Source: an uncultured Collinsella sp. (GTDB taxonomy: Bacteria > Actinomycetota > Coriobacteriia > Coriobacteriales > Coriobacteriaceae). From it: 64,000 nt of DNA. The translations under genes were made by a program, and so were the position numbers. Each line of letters begins with the position of its first letter. The stretch's first letter is position 1. The notes under the pieces were generated by a model, which was not told the origin of the DNA, searched no databases, and saw only the letters and a program-made list of their open reading frames with translations. The stretch covers positions 1 through 64,000 of the forward strand of contig CAAENX010000011.1 in assembly GCA_900757495.1 (NCBI GenBank), written 5' to 3'. Positions 1-6,179 of the stretch are shown here, piece by piece.

Positions 1-138
1 CATTATCTTACAGCACCATTTAAGAAAGTTACCGATAAAATAATGACTGAGTTTTCGGATTTAAATCTATGCCCAATTAACAACCGTCAGGGAATTGTAT
101 TTGATGGTGAAGATTCAAAGGTTATTTGCAAAGATTAA
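1..138 (+). CDS. C-terminal end of an unidentified protein (cut by window edge)
   Basis: Frame 1 is open from the first base and ends at TAA 136-138, giving 45 residues that finish VICKD. The start lies outside the window. The DNA is clearly more AT-rich than the genes to its right, which suggests a foreign origin. No motif is recognisable in so short a piece. Confidence 0.55.
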   Translation, partial: HYLTAPFKKVTDKIMTEFSDLNLCPINNRQGIVFDGEDSKVICKD

Positions 139-482
139 TTTGAAAATTCCAGTTTATCAGTATCAAAAATAGAATATGACGGCACACGGCGGCATTTCCC
201 CTGGATACTCCCCTCATTGGGACGGCGAGATTCTTTACTCCCTATTAACGACCTGGGAAAACGCTGTGCAGAGACCGCCAAAAAGCCTGTTGAGTTTGAT
301 TTGAGTTTCGCGGACCCCGAAACGGCCTCGTTTCGCCCTCGGGGACAAAAACCGCGCGTCCACCCACTTGGGATGAATCCTTACTCCCATTCCTCCGAAT
401 ACCGCCCTGTACTTTGTTGTCTTGAAACGCGGGGAGTAAATGGCGAAATCGCAGGTGAAAGGGAGTAAATAGCCAAAGAAAA

Positions 483-512
483 AGCCTCCGTCCCAACATG
501 GGAACGGAGGCT
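483..512 (-). terminator. Probable leftward terminator hairpin
   Basis: GCCTCCGT/ACGGAGGC arms plus a CCC/GGG inner pair with one bulged A close a short loop. On the minus strand the stem is followed by TTTTTCTTT. No minus-strand gene upstream of it is recognisable, so its client is unknown. Confidence 0.4.
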
Positions 513-627
513 AGATCATCGTATTTACTCACCGCCGTCGCTGGCGGCTTTGCCGTGACTTTCGTACGAAACGAAACTCAGCAGCACAGTGCGGCACTCA
601 AAATTGCAGGTCAGAACCCTGTCGTCC

Positions 628-644
628 TACTCCCATTCGATGGC
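628..644 (+). other. att-like copy C of the guaA 3' end
   Basis: The 17-mer matches the guaA terminus (16300-16316) at 14 of 17 positions and lies in the same orientation. About 30 bp downstream two CCAGTT motifs occur 10 bp apart (TCCAGTTGCA then CCCAGTTTCC), as in copies A and B. It may be the far end of an island inserted at guaA. Inference from similarity only. Confidence 0.4.
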
Positions 645-949
645 TTTGGCTCTGTCGTCCCGTCATTCCAGTTGCACCCAGTTTCCGGCATCGACACGGA
701 ACGCGTGCCGCCGAATGACGCGATGTCGCGTTTCGTCGGCTTCGGGGACAAAAGTTGGGACAACCTCAAAAACTTTTTTCAAACTCAGGGCTTTGAGTTT
801 TTGTTTTTGTCCCAAAGTGCGCGGCGGGTCGCCTTTGAAGGCTCGATGGCGCCGAAAACGCCCGTTTTGAAACTCAACCGCCCTTTTGCCTGCAAGCCGC
901 CAGCTGCAATCGCAAGTGAATTAACGCGGGTGGCTTGCGCGCCATTTGC

Positions 950-1016
950 AAAACCCCAGGTCGCAGGTCTTCGCCATTCGTGAACAAAGTGAGTAGTCTC
1001 AGGTGGCTTGCTTATG
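950..1016. repeat. Dispersed 67-bp repeat, copy 1
   Basis: It shares most positions with 7884-7950 in direct orientation, including the blocks CCCCAGGTCGCA and TCTCAGGTGGCTTGC. The second copy follows the broken GNAT gene. Function unknown; it could be an RNA 3' end, a recombination site or a mobile-element edge. Confidence 0.6.
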
Positions 1017-1096
1017 AGTTGGCGAACGGGCCTTCAGGATTCAGGGCAAACATGCTGGTAGAATAGGATTCTCAAATCAATGACAGGAGACCGAGC

Positions 1097-2059
1097 ATGG
1101 CCGAACCCCACGATAGGAAGCCGATCCTCGCGATCGAGCAGCAGATAGAGCACCTCAAGCAGAAGGGCGTAGCCTTCGAGCTGTGTTCCGAGGAAGAGGC
1201 CGCGGACTACCTGCGCGACAAGTGCAACTTCTTCAAGCTCGCATCCTACCGCAAACTCTTCTCGAAATACGAGGGAGGCCCGCGCGACGGCCGCTACGTA
1301 GACCTCGACTTCGGCCAGCTGCGCCTGCTCGCGGCGCTCGACCAGGAGCTGCGCCACGCCCTGCTCGGCATGACGCTCGACATCGAGCATTTCCAGAAGG
1401 TGACACTGCTTCGCGAGATGGAGGACCGTGGAGAGGACGGCTACGCCATCGTGGCCGACTACATGGCATCGCTTACCACTGCAAACAGGGAGTACCGCCT
1501 GCGCGAGCTCAAGATGAGCGGCCGCAGCCCCTACAGCTCGAGCCTCTACGCGAAGTACTCCGGCGACATGCCTGCCTGGGCCTTCCTTGAGCTCACCTCG
1601 TTCGGCACCCTCATCGACTTCGTGCGCTTCTGCGCCAGGCGATGGGGCGACAGGCGCCTCGAGGCCTCCCACTACGACCTCAAGCGCGTGAAGTCCGTCC
1701 GCAACTGCGCCGCGCACGGCTCGTGCCTGATCAACTGCTTCGCCGAGAGGGGCGCCGCCCGGGGCTCGGCGTCCAGCGGCGTCTCCCGAAGGGTCGCCGC
1801 CGTGGGAATTCCCAAGGCGACCAGGAGGAAGTGGATGGGGAATACGGCCATGCAGGAGGTCGCGACCGTGCTCGTGGCGCACTCCGGCTTGGTACCCGAG
1901 GGCTCCTCGCGCTCGCGCGCCGCATCCGAGCTCGCCGAGATGTTCGCCAGGGCCGACGGCGAAACCGAGGCGCTGCCCGACAAGGGGCCCGACGCCGCAG
2001 CTCGCTCCGCGCTCGAGTTCCTTCGCAGGTTGACAGAATCGCTCGGGTTGGTAGAATAG
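1097..2059 (+). CDS. Abi_2-family abortive infection protein with HEPN motif
   Basis: This 320-residue protein resembles the AbiD/AbiF (Abi_2) family of phage-exclusion proteins. The N-terminal part carries the family-typical pattern of aromatic residues (FFKLASYRKLFSKY, residues 45-58). RNCAAH at 202-207 fits the R-x4-H signature of HEPN ribonucleases, so R202 and H207 are the likely catalytic pair. The start is supported by AGGAG about 7 bases upstream. The last codons overlap a strong promoter that drives a small RNA, and a second RNA unit follows, so protein and RNAs probably act together. RNase activity and phage defence are inferred from the family. Confidence 0.75.
   Translation: MAEPHDRKPILAIEQQIEHLKQKGVAFELCSEEEAADYLRDKCNFFKLASYRKLFSKYEGGPRDGRYVDLDFGQLRLLAALDQELRHALLGMTLDIEHFQKVTLLREMEDRGEDGYAIVADYMASLTTANREYRLRELKMSGRSPYSSSLYAKYSGDMPAWAFLELTSFGTLIDFVRFCARRWGDRRLEASHYDLKRVKSVRNCAAHGSCLINCFAERGAARGSASSGVSRRVAAVGIPKATRRKWMGNTAMQEVATVLVAHSGLVPEGSSRSRAASELAEMFARADGETEALPDKGPDAAARSALEFLRRLTESLGLVE
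2030..2057 (+). promoter_or_regulatory. Promoter inside the 3' end of the Abi gene
   Basis: TTGACA (2030-2035), a 16-bp spacer and TAGAAT (2052-2057) form a near-consensus sigma-70 promoter. The -10 box overlaps the Abi stop codon. There is no open frame downstream, only two hairpins, so it should drive a non-coding RNA. Confidence 0.7.
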
Positions 2060-2063
2060 CCTG

Positions 2064-2125
2064 CAGATAGCAAAACCTTCACGGTTTTAGGGGCGGACTT
2101 GCGCAAGCGACTCTGCCCTATTTTT
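2064..2125 (+). ncRNA. Small RNA, copy 1, downstream of the Abi gene
   Basis: Predicted transcript of about 60 nt with two stems: AAAACC/GGTTTT (2072-2088), then GGGCGGA/TCTGCCC (2091-2118) enclosing TTGC/GCGA closed by a GCAA tetraloop, followed by TATTTTTAT. The second stem with its T-run is also an intrinsic terminator. The same two-stem plan recurs at 2199-2258. An RNA motif beside abiF-type genes has been proposed by comparative genomics; I cannot test whether this is a member. Confidence 0.6.
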
Positions 2126-2164
2126 ATATTCACTCGCTATAGGAGACGGGTGATACCTGGGTCA

Positions 2165-2192
2165 ATGACAGAACTGAGAAGCCCGGAATAAT
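2165..2192 (+). promoter_or_regulatory. Promoter of the second Abi-associated RNA
   Basis: ATGACA (2165-2170), again a 16-bp spacer, and AATAAT (2187-2192). TGACAGAA is shared with the first promoter, so promoter and RNA seem to have been duplicated as a unit. Confidence 0.5.
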
Positions 2193-2198
2193 GGAGCC

Positions 2199-2258
2199 AG
2201 TTAGAAACCCTCGGGTTTGCGGGGCGGGATCGTGAGAGCGATTCTGCCCTATTTTTTT
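2199..2258 (+). ncRNA. Small RNA, copy 2, downstream of the Abi gene
   Basis: Same architecture as copy 1: a small stem AAACC/GGTTT (2205-2218), then an 11-bp stem GGGCGGGATCG / CGATTCTGCCC (2222-2249) around TGAGAG, then TATTTTTTT. Loop sequences differ while stems are kept, with compensatory changes, which argues for a functional RNA and not only a terminator. Ends are estimated from the -10 box and the T-run. Confidence 0.6.
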
Positions 2259-2296
2259 CCTCCGTCTGCTCCGAATCAAGTAGTTCGAAAATAGCC

Positions 2297-2405
2297 TGTA
2301 GGTGTCCTCGTGGGCGCCTTTTATTTTCAGGGAATCAGTCGTGAGCTAATGAACGCGGCCATCGGCCGCTTCATGAACGAGCGACCGGCTTGACCTAGAT
2401 CGAAC
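2297..2405. repeat. Dispersed ~110-bp repeat, copy 1
   Basis: Shares blocks GGGCGCCTTTTA, TTTTCAGGGA, GAGCTAA and GCGACC/CCGACC with 9097-9205 in the same order and orientation. Each copy lies a few hundred bases upstream of a small gene (yjdF here, an excisionase-like gene there). Confidence 0.5.
2300..2327 (+). terminator. Intrinsic terminator with repeated downstream sequence
   Basis: AGGTGTCC and GGGCGCCT pair around TCGT, followed by TTTTATTTT. This hairpin and about 80 bp after it resemble 9099-9205, so the terminator is the left part of a dispersed repeat. Confidence 0.6.
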
Positions 2406-2476
2406 CGCCTTCATCTCCGTCCAGGCGCCGGCAATCAACATCGTAAATCCGCGCGTGCTACAATGCGGGCACCAGA

Positions 2477-2583
2477 GATGAAAACACAGTCCCCGTCGGG
2501 TAGTCGTGGGCGTGCGGGAGTCCGCATCAGTAACCTGCCTCCTTGGTTGTCCCTTCTCTGCATGGTCATCTACATAAAGGAGG
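2477..2583 (+). promoter_or_regulatory. Candidate riboswitch-type leader of yjdF
   Basis: The leader begins with ATGAAAACACAG, holds a stem TGCGG/CCGCA around 2511-2526, and contains CCTCCTT (2538-2544), which is exactly complementary to the ribosome binding site AAGGAGG (2577-2583). That arrangement allows translation to be switched. yjdF genes in Firmicutes carry a known riboswitch (yjdF RNA, binding azaaromatic compounds). Membership here is an inference from gene context plus the anti-SD pairing. Confidence 0.4.
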
Positions 2584-2591
2584 AACCAACT

Positions 2592-3011
2592 ATGCAGATC
2601 AGCGTGTCGTCCACCCTGACCGTATATCACGACGGCCAATTCTGGGTCGGGCTGGCGGAGCATGTCGAGGACGGCAGATACGGCGTCGCCCGCATCGTCT
2701 TCGGCGCGGAGCCGTCCGATGAGGAAATCCTGCGATTCGTTTCAAGCAAATGGGCGAAGCTCGCGTTCTTAGGCGACGAGCCTGCCGAGGCGAGCAAGCC
2801 CGCGAAGAACCCCAAGCGACGCACTCGCGAGGCGGCGAAAGCACTTAAGCAGCCGGCGATGGGCACCAAGGCGCAGTAGGCGCTCACGAGTCAGCGGGAG
2901 ACAATGAAACGGGAGTCGGTCCGCGCAAGAAGCCAGCGCCGCGCGGACGAGGCGGAGGCGCGCTTCGAGCAGCGAAAGCTGAAGCGCAAGCGGAAGCATC
3001 GCGGGCATTGA
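2592..3011 (+). pseudogene. yjdF: YjdF/DUF2992 family gene interrupted by an in-frame amber codon
   Basis: The first part (2592-2879) encodes 95 residues with the YjdF core: TVYHDGQFWVGLAEHVEDGRY and FGAEPSDEEIL. It stops at TAG 2877-2879 in ...GTKAQ. The same frame continues without a shift to TGA 3009-3011 and encodes the basic C-terminal tail expected of the family, ending RKRKHRGH. From memory of the family, GTKAQ is normally followed by Gln or Glu, so CAG to TAG is the simplest explanation. The start is set by AAGGAGG eight bases upstream. It is either a recent pseudogene, a shortened protein, or read through by amber suppression. Confidence 0.7.
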
Positions 3012-3039
3012 TCGCCATTTGCAGCAAGCCTCATACAGA

Positions 3040-3072
3040 AGCGGTGTCGGTTCCATTTGAACCGACACCGCT
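3040..3072. terminator. Perfect 14-bp hairpin after yjdF
   Basis: AGCGGTGTCGGTTC and its exact complement are separated by five bases. No long T-run follows on either strand, so it may be a weak bidirectional terminator between yjdF (+) and the GyrI-like remnant (-). Confidence 0.5.
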
Positions 3073-3094
3073 ATCTATTGCGTCGCTCGTTTCG

Positions 3095-3421
3095 CTAAAT
3101 CAACTTTATAGGATGGCGGATCACGGTCTTGAGCTTCTCCGGCGCGCACTTGCGCGGGTCGGAGAGGTAGATCTCGTGATGGAGACGGGATTCGGAGAAA
3201 TCGGGGGCGTAGCCCTCCTCCGCTGCAAATGCGCGCATGGCGTCTATGGTCGCCGGCTCGCCGTCGTAAGGCCCGGTGTGCATGCACTGAACGCAAAGGC
3301 CCTCGCCGACCCTCAGCAGCTCGACCGCCGAGAAGTCCAGCTTCTTCTTGGCGGCAGCTTCCGAAACGGCCCAGTCGAAGTCCTCTCGGGTGACGAAATC
3401 GGGCGGGCGGATGTTCGGCAT
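3095..3421 (-). pseudogene. GyrI-like domain protein, N-terminal half missing
   Basis: The 108 residues match the C-terminal half of GyrI-like small-molecule-binding proteins: PDFVTREDFDWAV, GLCVQCMHTGPYDGEPATIDAM, RLHHEIYLSDPRK and KTVIRHPIK. Family members are about 210 residues long. The frame stays open upstream to about 3490, but the translation there does not resemble the family's first half and has no ATG, and the HxlR gene begins at once. I read this as a 5'-deleted gene; ATG 3421 has no good ribosome binding site. Such domains bind drugs or other small amphipathic molecules. Confidence 0.65.
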
Positions 3422-3489
3422 TTTGCCGCTCCAGCAGCGCCTCGTTTCCCACGCCGTCGTGAAGCGAGTGTCGCCGAGTGACGCGTCTG

Positions 3490-3813
3490 CTACGGAACAA
3501 TCGCCTTGTAATAGGCGCCGAAGTCTGCGAGCGAGTCTATAACGGGCATCATTTGCCGGCCGAGCTCGGTGAGCCCGTACTCAACGCGGGGAGGGTTTTC
3601 ACCATAGTCGTGGCGAAAGACGAGGCCGTCATCCTCCAGCTGGCGCAGGCTGTCGGTAAGCACCTTCTGAGAGATGCCTTCAAGGTCGCGGCGCAACTCG
3701 TTGAAGCGCCAGGGCCGCTTGCGCAAGTTGCGAATGATGAGCAGCTTCCACTTGCCGCCGATGAGCGCCACCGCCGTCGCTACCGGACACTCCGGAAGTT
3801 CCTCTTTGGCCAT
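3490..3813 (-). CDS. HxlR-family transcriptional regulator
   Basis: A 107-residue winged-helix protein of the HxlR/MarR-like type: CPVATAVALIGGKWKLLIIRNL at the N-terminus, RFNELRRDLEGISQKVLTDSLRQLEDDGLV as the recognition helix region, then PPRVEYGLTELG. C10 of the ECPV motif is the usual redox- or electrophile-sensing cysteine. ATG 3813 is preceded by AAGGAGGG; a GTG three bases earlier is also possible. It is divergent from the cupin gene and shares with it a palindromic site, so it probably represses both. Confidence 0.85.
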   Translation of the reverse strand: MAKEELPECPVATAVALIGGKWKLLIIRNLRKRPWRFNELRRDLEGISQKVLTDSLRQLEDDGLVFRHDYGENPPRVEYGLTELGRQMMPVIDSLADFGAYYKAIVP

Positions 3814-3855
3814 CACGGGAGGCCCTCCTTCTTGATCGCGCCGGTTTCACAAAAA

Positions 3856-3883
3856 AGTACGTAGTTACAAATAAGTGCGTACT
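3856..3883. promoter_or_regulatory. HxlR-type operator in the divergent promoter
   Basis: A 28-bp imperfect palindrome with outer arms AGTACG/CGTACT and inner TTA/TAA, between the HxlR and cupin genes. Position and symmetry fit a dimeric winged-helix regulator. Confidence 0.55.
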
Positions 3884-3968
3884 CGCTTTTGCATGCACTA
3901 TCACGTGAAATATAGCTCAAGCGGGATATGCCCGCAAGGCAAATCGGTTCTCTGAGAGAGGAACTACT

Positions 3969-4322
3969 ATGGTTAATTACGCGAAGACCAGCACTGGTGA
4001 CGAAGGTCGCGTCGAGCTGCACGAGGCGCTCGGGCTCACCGGGGCAGAGGTGAGCATCAACAAGCTTCCCGCCGGCGCCGACGTTCCGTTCATCCATGCG
4101 CACAAGGAAAACGAGGAAATCTACGGCGTGCTCGAGGGCGCTGGCACGGCCACCATCGACGATGAGGATATCGAGCTTGCAGCCGGCGACTGGCTGCGCA
4201 TCTCCCCCGCTGCGCGCCGCAGGTTCCGCGCCGCGGCCGACTCGGGCATCACCTACGTCTGCATCCAGGTCAAGCAGGGCTCCCTCGGCGCCTTCACCGC
4301 CGACGACGCCATTATGTGCTAA
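3969..4322 (+). CDS. Small cupin-domain protein
   Basis: A 117-residue single cupin barrel. PFIHAHKENEEIYGVLEGAG (residues 39-58) is cupin motif 1 with metal ligands H42, H44 and E48, and AAGDWLRISPAARRRF (residues 73-88) is motif 2 with an Arg where many cupins have His. Ribosome binding site AGAGAGGAAC lies upstream. Divergent from the HxlR regulator, it is probably induced by the signal that regulator senses. Substrate unknown; such cupins are often quercetinase-like or stress-linked. Confidence 0.75.
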   Translation: MVNYAKTSTGDEGRVELHEALGLTGAEVSINKLPAGADVPFIHAHKENEEIYGVLEGAGTATIDDEDIELAAGDWLRISPAARRRFRAAADSGITYVCIQVKQGSLGAFTADDAIMC

Positions 4323-4590
4323 TTCTGATTCGGGAATACGGCAAGGCTACTAACCCCATCTTTGAGGTGTTCTACCTTGACAATGCCCACGGTATCATCG
4401 TCGTTGTCTCTGCCTTTTGCAGGGATGGGTTTCTCCGATGCGTTCTTGCCGTATATCCGCACGAAGCTGGGCATTGCTGCGCAAAACTCGGACCCTGCCG
4501 GGTTTTCGCTTGACGCAAGGCCGTGTTCGAGGAGCAGAAGGCCCGCATGGAGTTGGAGATACGCGCCGCCTGCCCAGAATGGGCCTACGC
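4323..4590. other. Gene-remnant stretch between cupin and TetR genes
   Basis: Short broken frames only. One plus-strand frame ends ...VFEEQKARMELEIRAACPEWAYA at TAA 4592-4594, another starts MPTVSSSLSLPFAGMGFSDAF near 4384; together they look like pieces of one frameshifted gene, but I cannot name it. Confidence 0.3.
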
Positions 4591-5151
4591 TTAAGATGAG
4601 CTACGGGAATCGTGGCGACTTGACACCGCTCGCATGCCTCCTTCGGAATAGGCGCCGAGCAGCTCCTGTGCATGGGCGAACTCAGGCCCTCGCCTCCAGC
4701 CGAGCAGGCGGTTGACCGCGAGGTTTCCCTGGACGTTGTGGACGAAGAGCAGGTAGGCGTCCTCGCGCGAGAGCCCGGTCCTCTCCATGATCGCGGGAAC
4801 CATCTGCGCAGTTCCGCGCTCGACGACGCGCTGCGCCACGCGGGCGTACGCGTCGTCATCCGAGTAGAGCAGGTAATAGTCGTCGTTTGCCGGCGGACGC
4901 TGGCAGAGGGCGGCCGCCTCCGCCCCCTCGAGCGGGGGTGCCGCCGCCAGGGCCTCGTCGATAAGCGCGTCGAGCAGCGCGAACTTGTCCTCGTAGTGCA
5001 GGTAGAACGTGCCGCGGTTGATGTCTGCGCGGCGGCAGATGTCCGCCACCGTCATCTTCGCGAAGCCGACCTCGGCCAGCAGCGCGAAGAACGCCTCCTG
5101 TATGACCGAGAGGGTGTAGCGCCGCCGGCGGTCGATCTTGGTTTCTCCCAT
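4591..5151 (-). CDS. TetR-family transcriptional regulator
   Basis: A 186-residue regulator. The N-terminal helix-turn-helix is typical: TLSVIQEAFFALLAEVGFAKMTVADICRRADINRGTFYLHYEDKFALLDALID. The C-terminal half (ligand and dimer domain) has no recognisable specificity. I chose ATG 5151 because GGAGAGGCG precedes it and the upstream extension is not family-like. It diverges from a 52-codon frame at 5295, with a promoter region between them. Confidence 0.8.
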   Translation of the reverse strand: MGETKIDRRRRYTLSVIQEAFFALLAEVGFAKMTVADICRRADINRGTFYLHYEDKFALLDALIDEALAAAPPLEGAEAAALCQRPPANDDYYLLYSDDDAYARVAQRVVERGTAQMVPAIMERTGLSREDAYLLFVHNVQGNLAVNRLLGWRRGPEFAHAQELLGAYSEGGMRAVSSRHDSRSSS

Positions 5152-5159
5152 CGCCTCTC

Positions 5160-5294
5160 CAATCTGAGTCGTTTGACAATGTCCAGTAGCTGTTCGTTTA
5201 TCGACAGGTGCACGCGTTTGTTCATTGCCCCTGCGAAAGTCAACAAGGATACTGTTTATAGACACCTGTTTATAATAGCTGAAAGGGAGCACGG
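5160..5294. promoter_or_regulatory. Divergent promoter region TetR / small frame
   Basis: Contains ACTGTTTATAGACACCTGTTTATAAT-like sequence at 5251-5276, where TATAAT-type -10 elements and the repeated GTTTATA could serve as promoter and TetR operator. A second related piece, CGTTTATCGACAGGTG, lies at 5194-5209 with partial inverse symmetry (ACACCTG versus CAGGTG). Confidence 0.35.
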
Positions 5295-5453
5295 ATGACC
5301 CTGTACGAGAAGCTCGGCATCGGGCTTGTCAGCCGATCGTTTTCCCATCGGGCCGTCTATCGAAACGGCGGCACGTCATACGATTTGAGCGATTGCAAGC
5401 CTGCTGCTTGCAAGCAAGATATCGAGGCTTTTGCCCGCAAGGTGGGGGGCTGA
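5295..5453 (+). CDS. Small protein of unknown function, 52 aa, possibly truncated
   Basis: ATG 5295 has a good ribosome binding site (GAAAGGGAG). The product runs MTLYEKLGIGLVSRSFSHRA to ...EAFARKVGG and has three Cys/His-containing segments but no motif I recognise. It is the gene a TetR regulator would be expected to control, yet it is very short, so it may be an N-terminal fragment left by insertion of the radical SAM genes 36 bp downstream. Confidence 0.4.
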   Translation: MTLYEKLGIGLVSRSFSHRAVYRNGGTSYDLSDCKPAACKQDIEAFARKVGG

Positions 5454-5489
5454 TTGCGTGTTTACGGGAGAGGCAGGTAGGCAGGCGTT

Positions 5490-6179
5490 ATGAGCATCTG
5501 CATCAAAAATCAGATTCAGAATATGAATATCGTCATCGGCTGCACGGTGGGGTGTCCATATTGCTATGCCCGTAACAATGTGAAACGTTGGCATATGATT
5601 GACGACTTCGCTGATCCTGCGTTCTTCCCGAGCAAGCTCAGGATGATGGAAAAGAAACGCCCGCAGAACTTTCTCCTTACCGGCATGAGCGATCTCTCCG
5701 GGTGGAAGCTGGAATGGCGAGACGAGGTGTTTGCAAAGATCCATGAGAATCCACAGCATCAGTTCCTGTTCCTGACCAAGAGACCCGATTTGCTGGATTT
5801 AGATACCGACCTGGAAAACGCATGGTTCGGCGTTACGGTGACGAGGAAAGCGGAGCTGTGGCGTATCGACGCCCTTCGGAAAAACGTCAAAGCAAATCAC
5901 TTCTTCGTTACTTTTGAGCCGCTATTCGACGATCCCGGTACGGTCGACCTTTCCGGAATCAACTGGATCGTCGTCGGTACCATGACCGGGGCGCAGAGCA
6001 GGAAGGTTCATACGGAACCGGAGTGGGCATGGTCTTTGACGGACCAGGCGCACGCGCTTGGCATTCCAATGTTTATGAAGGAAGACCTCGTCTCTGTCAT
6101 AGGGGACGAAAACATGATTCAGGAATTGCCGGAAGAGTTCGAAAGAGTGCTGGAGGTGCAGAGAACATGGCGGAAGTGA
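5490..6179 (+). CDS. Radical SAM mobile pair protein A
   Basis: A 229-residue radical SAM protein. The cluster-binding motif is C18-x3-C22-x2-C25 (CTVGCPYC). It resembles the first member of a two-gene unit known in databases as the radical SAM mobile pair, found on mobile elements; the biochemical role is unknown. The middle part (FLLTGMSDLSGWK, FLFLTKRPD, WFGVTVT) is like DUF5131/SplB-type proteins. It overlaps the next gene by 13 bp, so the two are translationally coupled. Moderate GC and codon use suggest transfer from a Firmicute. Confidence 0.75.
   Translation: MSICIKNQIQNMNIVIGCTVGCPYCYARNNVKRWHMIDDFADPAFFPSKLRMMEKKRPQNFLLTGMSDLSGWKLEWRDEVFAKIHENPQHQFLFLTKRPDLLDLDTDLENAWFGVTVTRKAELWRIDALRKNVKANHFFVTFEPLFDDPGTVDLSGINWIVVGTMTGAQSRKVHTEPEWAWSLTDQAHALGIPMFMKEDLVSVIGDENMIQELPEEFERVLEVQRTWRK

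Larger units (their letters stand above)
139..1096. other. Long non-coding stretch with hairpins and att-like sequence
   Basis: No convincing gene lies here; the open frames on both strands have no family features. Contents: a hairpin at 483-512 (arms GCCTCCGT / ACGGAGGC) whose minus-strand side runs into a T-rich tract, so it could terminate leftward transcription; nested inverted repeats at 745-813 (GGGACAAAA / TTTTTGTCCC enclosing AAACTCA / TTGAGTTT); a guaA-terminus-like sequence at 628-644; and the first copy of a 67-bp repeat at 950-1016. The sequence just upstream of 1097 holds a TAGAAT -10-like element (1053-1058). Confidence 0.5.

Noticed and set aside
498..983. 161-codon plus-strand frame in the left intergenic region
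   Set aside because: It crosses a terminator hairpin, nested inverted repeats and the att-like site, and its translation resembles no family.
3075..3500. 141-codon minus-strand frame overlapping the GyrI-like remnant
   Set aside because: Arg-rich translation in the wrong frame; the family match lies in the 3095-3421 frame.
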